A DNA stretch of 64,000 bases from Rhizobium esperanzae (GTDB lineage Bacteria > Pseudomonadota > Alphaproteobacteria > Rhizobiales > Rhizobiaceae), in assembly GCF_014197615.1 (NCBI RefSeq), contig NZ_JACIFY010000005.1, forward strand, positions 62,001 to 126,000, written 5' to 3'. Below are positions 17,207 to 26,414 of the stretch, piece after piece. Numbering within the stretch: position 1 is the first letter of the stretch; each line of letters begins with the position of its first letter. The notes beneath the pieces were generated by a model. It made no database searches and had not been told where the DNA came from. It was given only the letters and a program-made list of their open reading frames with translations. A program made the position numbers and the translations under genes.

Positions 17207-18280
17207 TTGGCCGCGCGCATAGGCCTTCTGCTCGGCACCGACGCTTGATGCGGCGGCCCTTGCCGCCTCATGCAGCCATTCAGGTCCCCTGGCCTGCACG
17301 TCCTGCAGGATCGCGGCAGCCGCCGACGCATCGTCGGAATGGCAATTGGCGATCTCGAAGCCCATCAGCTCGAGCATCGTCGGCGAAAGCAGGACCTCCG
17401 GGTGCTTGTCGATCTCGATCTTGCGGCTGTTCGGCGAAAGCCGACGCACGAGAATACGGCCGGAGACGCTATAATGAGGATCGGGTGAGCGCGCCCGTCC
17501 GCCGGCGATTTCGCCCGCGTGGATTGCCAGGTCCTGCGGCCTGTGGCGAAGCGACCAGGCCGATGGCAGCAGCGCCTTCGCCTCGCGCAGCACCGGCCCG
17601 CCCTGCCATTCGGCGTAGGCGACGAAACGCGGCCGGCCGAGGCTGCCGGTGCCGCCGCTGCGCGGCTTGGCGACGAAGGGTCCTGAGCCGGGCGGCAGCG
17701 CATCGGCGAGCGCCTTTGTATAGGCGGCGGGCGCCTCGGTCTTGCCCGGCGTCAGCGTCTTGTATTTCTCCCAGAATTCCCGACGTTCGGAATTCGGCAG
17801 CATCAGCGCCTTGCGCAGCCATTTGTGATCGCGTTCGAGGATCACCGGCAGCGGATTTTCAAGGCCCCGGCGATAGCCGCCGAGGATCAGTTCGCCGATC
17901 ATCCGCACCGAGGGGCCGTCGCCGCCCCGGGCCAGGATGGCGCTTGCAGCAAGGCGAACGAGATCCAGCGCATAGGGCATGACAGCCGCATCGTCGAAAT
18001 CATTGACGCCCCAGACGAGCCGGCCCTCGGCATCGCGCCAGGTGCCGAAATTCTCCAGATGCGTATCGCCGATCGCCAGCACCTCGGGCGCGCCTGCGAG
18101 CTCCGGGCGGATATCGAGGATGATTTCGCACCAGCGCCAGTAGGTGGCGCGCAGGAAGACGAAATCGTCACTGCGCATCTTCTCGTGCTTCTCGCGGAGA
18201 TCGTCCTCGACGAGATCGCCACCGAGTTTGCCGGCGAGCCAGCTCTCGAAATTCCGCACCGATTGCGATATCGTCGTCAT
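17204..18280 (-). CDS. DUF2252 family protein
   Basis: The 358-residue protein has the DUF2252 hallmarks: the FVFLRATYWRW segment near residue 40, LAIGDTHLENFGTW near residue 68, then WGVNDFDDAAVMPYALDLVRLAAS. The H-x-E-N and D-F-D arrangement resembles the catalytic loop of aminoglycoside-phosphotransferase or kinase-like folds, so a phosphotransferase activity is possible but unproven. It is cytoplasmic by sequence. The gene is bracketed by two RIME-like elements in opposite orientation, and its TAA stop codon lies within the left one. Confidence 0.87.
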   Translation of the reverse strand: MTTISQSVRNFESWLAGKLGGDLVEDDLREKHEKMRSDDFVFLRATYWRWCEIILDIRPELAGAPEVLAIGDTHLENFGTWRDAEGRLVWGVNDFDDAAVMPYALDLVRLAASAILARGGDGPSVRMIGELILGGYRRGLENPLPVILERDHKWLRKALMLPNSERREFWEKYKTLTPGKTEAPAAYTKALADALPPGSGPFVAKPRSGGTGSLGRPRFVAYAEWQGGPVLREAKALLPSAWSLRHRPQDLAIHAGEIAGGRARSPDPHYSVSGRILVRRLSPNSRKIEIDKHPEVLLSPTMLELMGFEIANCHSDDASAAAAILQDVQARGPEWLHEAARAAASSVGAEQKAYARGQ

Positions 18281-18307
18281 CCGCCGGCGCTCCGTCGTTT
18301 CGAGATA

Positions 18308-18413
18308 TAGAGCATGTCGCGCAAAACTGTGCCGCAGTTTTGCGAGAACGACATGCGTAAAAACAAAGACCTAAAGCGCGAGGAGCGAATCTGAAAGATC
18401 GCGATGCGCTTTA
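18308..18413 (+). repeat. RIME-like element, copy 3
   Basis: A forward copy of the 102-bp element (18310-18411), bounded by TA at both ends, lies 27 bp upstream of the DUF2252 start. The nested palindrome is nearly perfect here (CATGTCG-CGCAAAACTG...CGCAGTTTTGCG...CGACATG). Confidence 0.88.
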
Positions 18414-18603
18414 ACGCGGAGAATACCCGCTGAGCGCGAAGCTGCAATCGTCTTCGCACCGGCTTGCACTGCGATCGAAAGTCGAAAGGTGGCCCCGGGG
18501 ACACGCTGCGCGCTTTCCACTGCTGCCCAGACCGATTTCGGCAATGTGCAGCTTGTCGAATCCGGCCCGCCATGCCACTTTCGCCGCTGCAAGAGGGGCA
18601 GAC

Positions 18604-19053
18604 ATGAGCGAGACTGACAGGGGCGATTTCCGCGCGCGAATCCGCCGCAATTTTGCGCGGCAGGCGGCGATGGAGACGATCGGCGCGGAACTGACACGTG
18701 TCGAACACGGCGTCGTCGAGATCGAGCTTCCCTTCGACGTCAAACTGACACAGCAGCACGGCATCCTGCATGCGGGCATCATTTCCGCCGCGCTCGATTC
18801 GGCTTGTGGTTTTGCGGCCTACAGCGTCATCGACCCCGAAGCCTCGATCCTGACGATCGAGTTCAAGGTCAATCTCATGTCGCCGGGGCGTGGCGATCGT
18901 TTCCTGTTTCGCGGGGAAATCACCAAACCCGGCTCCACCATCATCGTCGCCGACGGGCGAGGCTACGCGATCAGCGACGGGCCGGCGAAACTCATCGCCT
19001 CCATGACCGGAACGATGATGGTGATCCGCGGTAGGGAAGGAATTACGGGATGA
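18604..19053 (+). CDS. PaaI-type hotdog-fold thioesterase
   Basis: The 149-residue protein has the hotdog signature HGILHAGIISAALDSACGFAA near residues 57-77 (the family HGG replaced by HAG) and later EFKVNLMSPGRGDR. Such enzymes hydrolyse acyl- or aryl-CoA thioesters in the cytoplasm; the substrate is unknown. The spacer upstream (18414-18603) shows nothing else. GAGGGGCAG lies about 8 nt upstream of the ATG. Its TGA overlaps the ATG of the next gene (ATGA), indicating translational coupling with the nucleosidase. Confidence 0.9.
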   Translation: MSETDRGDFRARIRRNFARQAAMETIGAELTRVEHGVVEIELPFDVKLTQQHGILHAGIISAALDSACGFAAYSVIDPEASILTIEFKVNLMSPGRGDRFLFRGEITKPGSTIIVADGRGYAISDGPAKLIASMTGTMMVIRGREGITG

Positions 19054-19688
19054 AGTTCGAACTGAAATCGGTCGCAGGGAAATCCATCCTTTTCGTCATG
19101 GCGGCCGAGGCCGAATACGGTCCCTTCCTGCGTTCGCGCATCGAACCCTTGATGACCGGCGTCGGCCCGGTCGAGGCCGCGGTGGCGCTGACCAAGACGC
19201 TGGCACGTCTCGATGCGGCCGATGATCTGCCCGATCTCGTCGTTTCCCTCGGCTCGGCCGGCTCGGCGAAACTGGAGCAGACCGAAATCTATCAGGTGAC
19301 CTCGGTTTCCTACCGCGACATGGACGCCTCGCCGCTCGGCTTCGAAAAGGGCCGGACACCCTTCCTCGACCTGCCGGCGGTGATCGAGCTGCCGCTACGC
19401 ATTCCAGGCATTGCCGAAGCCAGCCTTTCCACCGGCGGCAACGTCATTTCGGGTGCGGCCTATAGCAATATCGACGCCGACATGGTCGATATGGAGACCT
19501 TTGCGGTGCTGCGCGCCTGCCAGGGCTACAAGCTGCCGCTGATCGGCCTTCGCGGCATTTCCGACGGCGCGGTCGAACTGCAGCATATCTCCGGCTGGAC
19601 GGAATATCTGCACATTGTCGACCGCAAACTCTCCTATGGCGTCGACAGCCTGTTCACGGCGCTGGAGGACGGAGTTTTCTGGTTCTGA
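19050..19688 (+). CDS. 5'-methylthioadenosine/S-adenosylhomocysteine nucleosidase-like protein
   Basis: The 212-residue nucleoside phosphorylase-fold protein has FVMAAEAEYGPFL at the N-terminus (with the AxxxE of MTA/SAH nucleosidases), SLGSAGSAKLEQTEIYQV and DMVDMETFAVLRAC (the ME signature that binds ribose hydroxyls), then GLRGISDGA. It would cleave MTA or SAH, or another purine nucleoside, in salvage. The length is slightly below the usual 230. It is coupled by a 4-bp ATGA overlap to the thioesterase gene. A GC-rich imperfect hairpin follows before guaA. Confidence 0.86.
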   Translation: MKFELKSVAGKSILFVMAAEAEYGPFLRSRIEPLMTGVGPVEAAVALTKTLARLDAADDLPDLVVSLGSAGSAKLEQTEIYQVTSVSYRDMDASPLGFEKGRTPFLDLPAVIELPLRIPGIAEASLSTGGNVISGAAYSNIDADMVDMETFAVLRACQGYKLPLIGLRGISDGAVELQHISGWTEYLHIVDRKLSYGVDSLFTALEDGVFWF

Positions 19689-19805
19689 ACCCTCGACGTC
19701 GCCACGCGTCTTTTCAGGCGCGCGAGGGACAATCGGAACAATAAAAACCCGATGCCGCCGATTTCCCGGATTGCCAGGCGAAGCGCTTTTCATTAAAGCC
19801 TCGCC

Positions 19806-21368
19806 ATGACCCAGACAGCACATCCCGACTCCGTTCTCATCGTCGATTTCGGCAGCCAGGTGACCCAGCTCATCGCACGGCGCGTGCGTGAGGCTGGCGT
19901 CTATTGCGAAATCGTTCCCTTCCAATCGGCCGAAGAGGGCTTCAAGCGCTTGGCACCGAAAGCCGTGATCCTGTCCGGCAGCCCGGCTTCGACGGTGGAC
20001 GAGGGATCGCCGCGGGCGCCGCAGATCATCTTCGACAGCGGCCTGCCGGTCTTCGGCATCTGCTACGGCCAGCAGACGATGTGCATGCAGCTCGGCGGCA
20101 AGGTCGAGAGCGGCCATCACCGCGAATTCGGCCGCGCCTTTCTCGAGGTCGACAAGGACTGCCAGCTGTTCGAGGGCCTCTGGTCCTCTGGCTCGCGCCA
20201 TCAGGTCTGGATGAGCCATGGCGACCGCGTCACGGCGCTGCCCGAAGGTTTCGAGGTGGTCGCCACCTCCTCCAACGCGCCCTACGCCTTCATCGCCGAC
20301 GAGAAGCGCAAATATTACGGTGTGCAGTTCCATCCGGAAGTCGTGCATACGCCCGACGGCGCCAAGTTGATCGGCAACTTCATCCATAACGTCGCCGGCA
20401 TCAAGGGCGACTGGTCGATGTCGGCCTACCGCCAGAAGGCGGTCGACGAGATCCGCAAGCAGGTGGGCGACAAGCGTGTCATCTGCGCGCTTTCGGGCGG
20501 CGTCGACAGTTCCGTCGCAGCACTGCTGATCCACGAGGCGGTCGGCGACCAGCTGACCTGCATCCTCGTCGACCACGGGCTGATGCGCAAGGACGAGGCG
20601 GCCAACGTCGTCGCCATGTTCCGCGAGCACTACAATCTGCATCTGCTGCATGTCGACGCTTCCGACCGTTTCATCGGCGAACTCGAAGGCGTTTCCGACC
20701 CGGAAACCAAGCGCAAGATCATCGGCCGGCTGTTCATCGAAACCTTTGAGGACGAGGCGAAGAAGCTCGGCGGCGCCGATTTCCTCGGCCAGGGCACGCT
20801 CTATCCCGACGTCATCGAGAGCGTTTCCTTCACCGGCGGCCCGTCGGTGACGATCAAATCGCACCATAATGTCGGCGGCCTGCCGGAGCGTATGAAGATG
20901 CAGCTCGTCGAGCCGCTGCGCGAACTCTTCAAGGACGAGGTGCGCGCGCTCGGCCGCGAACTCGGCCTGCCCGACAGCTTTATCGGTCGCCACCCCTTCC
21001 CGGGTCCGGGCCTCGCGATCCGCTGCCCCGGCGGCATCACCCGCGAAAAGCTCGAGATCCTGCGCGAAGCCGATGCGATCTATCTCGACGAAATCCGCAA
21101 GGCCGGCCTTTACGACGCCATCTGGCAGGCCTTCGCCGTGCTGCTGCCCGTCCAGACCGTCGGCGTCATGGGCGACGGACGCACCTATGAATTCGTCTGC
21201 GCACTGCGCGCCGTTACCTCCGTCGACGGCATGACGGCGGATTTCTATCACTACGACATGGAATTCCTCGGCCGCGCAGCCACCCGCATCATCAACGAGG
21301 TGCGCGGTATCAACCGGGTGGTCTACGACGTCACGTCGAAGCCGCCCGGCACGATCGAGTGGGAGTGA
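19806..21368 (+). CDS. guaA: GMP synthase (glutamine-hydrolysing)
   Basis: It makes GMP from XMP, ATP and glutamine in the cytoplasm. The 520 residues contain a class I amidotransferase domain (about 1-200) with the catalytic Cys in [10 protein letters not shown] and the His-x-Glu in [10 protein letters not shown]. An ATP-pyrophosphatase domain follows with the P-loop [11 protein letters not shown] (near 229), and then the C-terminal dimerisation domain ([21 protein letters not shown] end). All catalytic motifs are intact. The Shine-Dalgarno is weak. It is preceded by a 117-bp spacer with no riboswitch-like structure that I can see. Confidence 0.98.
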   Translation: MTQTAHPDSVLIVDFGSQVTQLIARRVREAGVYCEIVPFQSAEEGFKRLAPKAVILSGSPASTVDEGSPRAPQIIFDSGLPVFGICYGQQTMCMQLGGKVESGHHREFGRAFLEVDKDCQLFEGLWSSGSRHQVWMSHGDRVTALPEGFEVVATSSNAPYAFIADEKRKYYGVQFHPEVVHTPDGAKLIGNFIHNVAGIKGDWSMSAYRQKAVDEIRKQVGDKRVICALSGGVDSSVAALLIHEAVGDQLTCILVDHGLMRKDEAANVVAMFREHYNLHLLHVDASDRFIGELEGVSDPETKRKIIGRLFIETFEDEAKKLGGADFLGQGTLYPDVIESVSFTGGPSVTIKSHHNVGGLPERMKMQLVEPLRELFKDEVRALGRELGLPDSFIGRHPFPGPGLAIRCPGGITREKLEILREADAIYLDEIRKAGLYDAIWQAFAVLLPVQTVGVMGDGRTYEFVCALRAVTSVDGMTADFYHYDMEFLGRAATRIINEVRGINRVVYDVTSKPPGTIEWE

Positions 21369-21410
21369 GGGGTGAGTTGATCCCCCTATTGGAAACGGGA
21401 CGACTTCTTC

Positions 21411-21860
21411 ATGACTGCCAGCAACCGAATTGTCCTCTCCAGCGACCACGCCGCCATTGAGCTGCGGCAGGCCATTGCCGCTCATATCGCGACGCGTGGC
21501 TGGACCGTCGTCGACATCGGACCGATGACGGCGGAGAGCACACCCTATCCCAAGCACGGCGAAGCGGCAGCCCGGCTCGTCGCCTCCGGCGATTGCCGGT
21601 TCGGCATCATCCTGTGCGGCACCGGCCAGGGCATCATGATGGCGGCGAACAAGGTCAAGGGCATCCGCTGCGGGGTCTGCAGCGATACATTCTCAGCCCG
21701 CATGATCCGCCAGCACAACGACGCCAATATGCTATCGATTGGGGTGCGCGTGGTGGGCCAAGGGCTGGCGCTCGATATCGTCGACGCGTTCCTGTCCGCC
21801 CAGTTCGAGGGCGGCCGGCATGCGACGCGGGTGGAGATGATCGAGGCGCTGGAAAGTTAG
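21411..21860 (+). CDS. RpiB/LacA/LacB family sugar-phosphate isomerase
   Basis: The 149-residue protein has the LacAB_rpiB fold: SSDHAAIELRQAI at the N-terminus, the catalytic-region ILCGTGQGIMMAANKVKGIRC near residue 65 with the conserved Cys, and the HNDANMLSIGVRVV segment. It would interconvert ribose-5-P and ribulose-5-P, or another aldose/ketose phosphate such as allose-6-P. It lies 42 bp after guaA on the same strand, possibly in the same unit. No strong Shine-Dalgarno is visible. Confidence 0.92.
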   Translation: MTASNRIVLSSDHAAIELRQAIAAHIATRGWTVVDIGPMTAESTPYPKHGEAAARLVASGDCRFGIILCGTGQGIMMAANKVKGIRCGVCSDTFSARMIRQHNDANMLSIGVRVVGQGLALDIVDAFLSAQFEGGRHATRVEMIEALES

Positions 21861-21979
21861 CCTCGCTTTTCCTCTTCCTTGGGAGAAGATGGTTTCAGGA
21901 CCCAAGCTCCTGGCCGGTCTGGAGTGGACAACGGCCTGCCCACTTCCAACTCAAGAGGACAAGCCGCCGTCAGAGGGCG

Positions 21980-22848
21980 CTATTTCAGCGGCAGAAACAG
22001 TTCGGCCACCGCCTCATGCTCCGGCACCTCCGGGAAGAAGCTCAACCGCTGGCAATAGATCGGGAAATCGCGTGCTTCCTCGCCGCTCGCCGGCAGCCAG
22101 TCGCGATAGAGGTAGAGTGCCGCGGGCTCCAGATTGTCGGTGTGGCCGACGACGCGCAGCGCCCGCCAGGGATCTCGCCGGCTTTGATCTCTTCGCCCAC
22201 CTCGATCGGCCGATCGGTCCCGACACAGAGATCCACGCTATAATCGGCCGGCGACGCCGGGCGCCGCTCGGAGCGCCAGACATTGAAGGTCGGGCTTGTC
22301 CTGGGATGCAGGCCGGCGGCCTTGCGCCAGGCGATGAACCGCTGGATGGTGGCGCCGAGCATCGCCGGGTCACCCCGATGCTGCATGATCGCCACCGACG
22401 TGGGCGGCACATCGCGGATCGTCACGTCGTTGGGTGTAAAAGTCTTCTGCATCAGCTTGCTCCTGGCGTTGTCGAGAGGCCCGAAGGCCGCAAGCCACGG
22501 CTCCCAGTCGGGAGACTTCCGGAACGACGAAGGTGATTGCCCGAATCTTTGCCGAAAGGCGCGAGCGAAAGCATCCGGTGCGGCGTAGCCGGCATCCATC
22601 GCTATATCGGTGACGCGGTCGTCATCCCTGTAGGCCAGCCGGTATGAAGCCCGCTTCATGCGGGCAAGCCTGACATAGCCATGCACGGACAATCCAAAGG
22701 TCGCCGTAAACTGCCGGTGGAAATGAAACTTCGAGAAGGCCGCGACACCGCTCAGGCCATCAAGATCGAGATCGTCATCGAGGTGCCGGTCGATATGGTC
22801 CAGCACCCGCTGCATCCGCTCATGATAGTTCCGAAGCGCTGCGGTCAT
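21980..22848 (-). pseudogene. AraC-type regulator with GyrI-like effector domain, frameshifted
   Basis: An N-terminal AraC HTH pair (FSKFHFHRQFTATFGLS; VTDIAMDAGYAAPDAFARAF) is followed by a GyrI-like small-molecule-binding domain starting near residue 125 (NDVTIRDVPPTSVAIMQHRG). At about 22153-22163 the frame shifts after GEIPGGRCA. The true continuation (LRVVGHTDNLEPAALYLYRDW to EHEAVAELFLPLK) is in another frame. The break is explained by loss of one 7-bp copy of a CTGCGCG tandem pair. Unless it is a sequencing error, the C-terminal third is replaced by an unrelated tail ending at 22042; the DNA-binding half would still be made. Confidence 0.85.
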
Positions 22849-22945
22849 TCCTCTTGGTCTCCGTGGCAGCTCAAACTAGATCGCTCAGGCAAGACAGCGC
22901 TCGACCGATCTTGCGCTTTTCGCCGCGGCACTGCAGTTGTCAGTC

Positions 22946-23851
22946 TCACCGGCTCCTTTCCGAACGCCGGATTTCATCGACCAGCATGGCGACGAAGGCG
23001 GTCACTTTTGGCGGACGGAAGCGGGCGGCGGGATAGACGGCGTGAATGCCGCCTGATGGCAGGGACCATTCGGGCAGGAGCTCGACGAGCCGGCCGCTGC
23101 CGAGATGGTCGGCGACCTGGAAATCCGGCAGCACCGACAGGCCGCCGCCGGCAAGCGTTGCCGCCAGCACGGCCGTCGTGGTGTTGATGGTGAGCGCCTG
23201 ACGCATGCGGACGGTGCGGCGGTCGAAATCTCCCCTGGCGAAATGCCAGAGCAGCGGCTCACGCAGCGCGCCATTGGCAATGAAGGGCAAGGCTGCGAGA
23301 TCTTCCGGCTCCCGGGCGGCGATCGTCCCGAACTGGTTTGCGGATGCGACCAGACGCTGGCGGAATGTGCCGATCCTCCTGGCTTGCAGACTGGAATCGT
23401 CGAGCCATCCGACCCGGATCGACACGTCGATATGATCGGCGACGAGATCGGCCCTCGCATCGGAGAGAACGAGGTCGACGCTGCAGGCGGGGAAGCGCCG
23501 GGAAAAGCCCGCCGCCAGCGGCGCGATCATCGAGGCGCCATAATCATGGGGCGCGGCGATGCGCAGCACACCCATCGGCTCGGCCCGGGCCTCGGAAAGT
23601 TCGTCGACGGCGTCCTCGGCTTCGCGAAGGATCATGACGCAGCGTGCGTAGAGCATGCGGCCCGCCTCCGTCGGCTCCACCCGGCGTGTCGTCCTGATCA
23701 GCAGGCTGGTTTCGAGTTCCGCTTCCAGCCGGGCGACCTGCTGGCTGACCACCGTCTTGGTGATCCCCAGACGGTCAGCCGCCCTGGTGAAGGATCCGGT
23801 GTCGACAACCGCCGCGAAATAGGCAAGCCGATTGAGATTGATCGCTTCCAT
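22946..23851 (-). CDS. LysR family transcriptional regulator (next to DsbA-like gene)
   Basis: The 301-residue protein has a standard LysR N-terminal winged helix (LAYFAAVVDTGSFTRAADRLGITKTVVSQQVARLE) and a periplasmic-binding-protein-like effector domain from about residue 90. It is divergently transcribed from the DsbA-like gene across a 114-bp spacer containing the imperfect palindrome at 23873-23889. The likely model is control of the divergent DsbA-like/MBL-like pair plus autoregulation. The effector is unknown. Confidence 0.93.
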   Translation of the reverse strand: MEAINLNRLAYFAAVVDTGSFTRAADRLGITKTVVSQQVARLEAELETSLLIRTTRRVEPTEAGRMLYARCVMILREAEDAVDELSEARAEPMGVLRIAAPHDYGASMIAPLAAGFSRRFPACSVDLVLSDARADLVADHIDVSIRVGWLDDSSLQARRIGTFRQRLVASANQFGTIAAREPEDLAALPFIANGALREPLLWHFARGDFDRRTVRMRQALTINTTTAVLAATLAGGGLSVLPDFQVADHLGSGRLVELLPEWSLPSGGIHAVYPAARFRPPKVTAFVAMLVDEIRRSERSR

Positions 23852-23872
23852 GCTCGCGCTGACCGCCTCATT

Positions 23873-23889
23873 GTTAGCTTATGGCTTAC
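23873..23889. promoter_or_regulatory. Candidate LysR operator
   Basis: An interrupted palindrome of form GTnAGC-N5-GCTnAC lies between the LysR start (23851) and the DsbA-like start (23966), the expected position for a LysR site controlling both. Confidence 0.4.
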
Positions 23890-23965
23890 AGTATGTCAGA
23901 CTGAGTGCTGTTTATCCATGTCCGGCATGAGGCTATTTCTTCTTCCAGACAGTTCGGAGGCGCAC

Positions 23966-24598
23966 ATGCGGATCACCTATCTTTTCGACCCCCTTTGCGG
24001 CTGGTGTTACGGCGCCGGCCCTGCCATCGAGCGCCTGGCGGCGGTCGAGGACGTGACGGTGGAGCTCGCTCCCACCGGGCTTTTCGCCGGGGCCGGGGCA
24101 CGATCGATGGATGCGGGCTTTGCGGCCTATGCCTGGCAAAACGACCAGCGTATCGCCCGGCTCACCGGACAGCCGTTCACGGAGGTCTACCGCAGCCAGG
24201 TTCTCGGCGCGATCGGCTCCCTGTTCGATTCGGCGCCGGCCACCCTCGGGATCGTCGCGACCGGCATCGAGGCGCCGGGCCGCGAAATCGAAATCATGAA
24301 ACGGCTGCAGCGCGCCCGCTACGAGGACGGCCGCGATACCGCCGATCGCGCCGTCGTCGCCGACCTGCTTGCAGAAGCCGGCCTCAAGGACGAGGCCCGG
24401 CGCGTCCGCTCACCCGACGAGGATCTTCTTGCAGCCTATCATCGACGGATCGACGCTGCCCGTGCCGATATGCGGCGCTTCGGCGTCGACGGCGTGCCGG
24501 CCCTTGTGCTCGACGACGGCGCCGGGCGGCGACTGCTGCGCGGCAATGCCCTGTTCGGCCATTTCGACCTTCTGCTTGCCGAGGTGCGGGCGGCCTGA
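23966..24598 (+). CDS. DsbA-like thioredoxin-fold oxidoreductase (CGWC)
   Basis: The 210-residue protein begins RITYLFDPLCGWCYGAGPAIERL, with a redox CGWC motif at residues about 11-14 after the first strand. A helical insertion follows, then the cis-Pro segment GVDGVPALVLDDG, and it ends in a short helix. It belongs to the DsbA/2-hydroxychromene-2-carboxylate isomerase-like family. There is no signal peptide, so it is a cytoplasmic thiol oxidoreductase or isomerase, not periplasmic DsbA. CGGAGG precedes the chosen ATG by 5 bp. It is followed after 55 bp by the MBL-like gene and probably cotranscribed with it. Confidence 0.9.
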   Translation: MRITYLFDPLCGWCYGAGPAIERLAAVEDVTVELAPTGLFAGAGARSMDAGFAAYAWQNDQRIARLTGQPFTEVYRSQVLGAIGSLFDSAPATLGIVATGIEAPGREIEIMKRLQRARYEDGRDTADRAVVADLLAEAGLKDEARRVRSPDEDLLAAYHRRIDAARADMRRFGVDGVPALVLDDGAGRRLLRGNALFGHFDLLLAEVRAA

Positions 24599-24653
24599 CC
24601 GTCGCCTCTGCGTCAAGGAAGCTATCCCCACATCACATTCCCTGGAGTTCCAC

Positions 24654-25556
24654 ATGTTTTCGAGGAGACAGATCATGAAGACCACTCTTGCCATTGGCGC
24701 CGGCGCCGTTTTTGCGCCCGCAGATCTCGGCCACGCCGCCGGATCGAAGCTGTCCTGGAAGCACTTCCCGGCCGGCCCCAACGGTTTCTTCCGCGCTCCG
24801 GTCCTCGTCAGCGGTCCATCGGAAGCCCTGCTGATCGACGGCGGCTTCAGCTATCCCGACGGCCGGGCGCTGGCGGACGCCATCAAGGCGACCGGCAAGA
24901 AGCTCACCGCGATCTATGTCAGCCAGTCGGACCCGGACTATTATTTCAGCCTGAAGCCGGTTATCGAAGCCTTCCCCGGCACCAGGGTGCTTGCCGCATC
25001 CGATACGCTCGATGCCATCAAGGGCAATGTCGAGAAGAAGCTGGCGGTCTGGGGACCGCAGCTTAAAGAAAATGGCCCGCAGACACTTGCCGATATCGTG
25101 CTTCCCGAAGCCTTCGACGGCCCGGGCCTGACCGTCGACGGTGAGACGGTGGAGATCGTCGCAGCCGAAGCCGGCCTCGCCAACCGCCGTTATCTCTGGG
25201 TGCCGTCGCTGCAGGCGGTGTTCGGCGGTGTGATGATCTTCTCCGGCGTCCACGTCTGGACGGCCGACACCCAGACCAAAGAGCAGCGCGGCGCCTGGAT
25301 CGCCACGCTGGACAAGATCGCGGCCCGCAAGCCGGCCGTCGTGGTGCCCGGGCACCTCACGCCCGAGGCGGCGACCGACCTCTCCGGTGTCGCCCACACC
25401 AAGGCCTATCTCCTCGCCTTCGAGGAAGAGCTGGCCAAGGCCCCGGACGCCGCCGCGCTGAAGGCGGCCATGGAAGCCCGTTTCCCCGGCCTCGGCATGG
25501 GTGTCGCCCTCGATATCGGCTCGAAGGTCGCCAAAGGCGAAATGAAGTGGGGCTGA
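24654..25556 (+). CDS. MBL-fold hydrolase-like protein lacking the HxHxDH metal motif
   Basis: The 300-residue metallo-beta-lactamase-fold protein has a hydrophobic N-terminal export-like segment (FSRRQIMKTTLAIGAGAVFAPADLGHA). The fold is recognisable from LLIDGGFS, the strand before the first metal motif, FGGVMIFSGVHVWTAD and VVVPGHLTP. Where active enzymes have HxHxDH it reads SQSDPDYYF, so three of the ligands are gone. It is therefore probably not a standard zinc hydrolase. It may use other residues, be a binding protein or be inactive. It lies downstream of the DsbA-like gene under the LysR regulator. Confidence 0.86.
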   Translation: MFSRRQIMKTTLAIGAGAVFAPADLGHAAGSKLSWKHFPAGPNGFFRAPVLVSGPSEALLIDGGFSYPDGRALADAIKATGKKLTAIYVSQSDPDYYFSLKPVIEAFPGTRVLAASDTLDAIKGNVEKKLAVWGPQLKENGPQTLADIVLPEAFDGPGLTVDGETVEIVAAEAGLANRRYLWVPSLQAVFGGVMIFSGVHVWTADTQTKEQRGAWIATLDKIAARKPAVVVPGHLTPEAATDLSGVAHTKAYLLAFEEELAKAPDAAALKAAMEARFPGLGMGVALDIGSKVAKGEMKWG

Positions 25557-25598
25557 ATTGCCGGTGCATCCGCTGATGCAAGCGGATTGATGCTTAAC

Positions 25599-25631
25599 GA
25601 ATGCCTGCCGCTATCAGTTAGGCAGGCATTC
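25599..25631 (+). terminator. Hairpin after the MBL-like gene
   Basis: A perfect 11-bp inverted repeat (GAATGCCTGCC / GGCAGGCATTC) with an 11-nt loop lies 42 bp after the stop codon. No U-tract follows, so termination would be weak or Rho-assisted. The rest of the 182-bp spacer is AT-rich and probably carries the next promoter. Confidence 0.5.
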
Positions 25632-25738
25632 GTGCCCAGTTCAGAACCAATTGCAAATTAAAATCAGTTGATCTAGCTTCTTCCTGTCGCTGCGCAGCCG
25701 AACTCACGCGGATGCTCCGTTCAGGAAAGGAAGTTGGC

Positions 25739-26269
25739 ATGGCTAAGCTCGTCTTCGGGATGAACCAGTCGCTGGACGGCTACGTCGACCATACGAGGTT
25801 TGCGCCAAGTCTCACTCTCTTCCGCCACTTCATCGAGACGGCTCAGAGGCAGGCAGGCAGCATCTATGGCCGGCGAATATATGAGGTCATGCGCTATTGG
25901 GATGACGATCATCCCGAATGGGATGTAGAGAAACAGGCCTTCGCAGCGGCGTGGCGGAACCAGCCGAAATGGGTGGTCTCGCGCTCGTTGACGTCGGTCG
26001 GCCCCAACGCCAGCCTTGTTGGCGATGATCTCGAGGGCGCGATCCGGGCGTTGAAGGCCGAGCACGACGGGGAAATCGAAGTTGCCGGCCCAGACATGGC
26101 CCAAAGCCTTACCGAACTCGGCCTGATCGATGAGTATCACATCTACCTGCATCCCGTCGTGCTTGGCCACGGCAAACCCTATTTCGCGGGACCCCGGCCG
26201 CCACTGCGCCTTGTGAGCCATGATCGGGTCGACGAGAATGTGATCAAACTGACCTATGTTCCGGCCTGA
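25739..26269 (+). CDS. Dihydrofolate reductase-like (RibD C-terminal domain) protein
   Basis: The 176-residue protein has the RibD_C/DHFR-like fold: AKLVFGMNQSLDGYVDH at the N-terminus, a GRRIYEVMRYW segment near residue 45, WVVSRSLTSVG, then VAGPDMAQSLTELGLIDEYHIYLHPVVLGHGKPYF. This last stretch is typical of small YyaP/YwjB-like DHFR-family proteins. It is an NADPH-type reductase by fold, with unknown substrate. AGGAAAGG lies upstream of the ATG. It is probably monocistronic and convergent with the YbhB gene. Confidence 0.9.
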   Translation: MAKLVFGMNQSLDGYVDHTRFAPSLTLFRHFIETAQRQAGSIYGRRIYEVMRYWDDDHPEWDVEKQAFAAAWRNQPKWVVSRSLTSVGPNASLVGDDLEGAIRALKAEHDGEIEVAGPDMAQSLTELGLIDEYHIYLHPVVLGHGKPYFAGPRPPLRLVSHDRVDENVIKLTYVPA

Positions 26270-26414
26270 TTTCAGGAGTTGCGAACTGGTTGAGATCGAT
26301 GAGAACCAAGCGAACGGGAGTGGAGTTGGCGTGACTTGCTTCCTGATGGCTTCGCCGGGCGAGACGGAAGCCTCGGTCCTCCAACGTCCCTCATCCTTGT
26401 AGCCGTAGAGCGAA

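Noticed and set aside
19395..21557. 720-codon open frame on the minus strand opposite the mtnN-like gene, guaA and the rpiB-like gene
   Set aside because: It lies entirely antisense to well-conserved genes with intact motifs. Its translation is low-complexity and rich in Asp/Ala/Gly/Arg, typical of shadow frames in GC-rich DNA.
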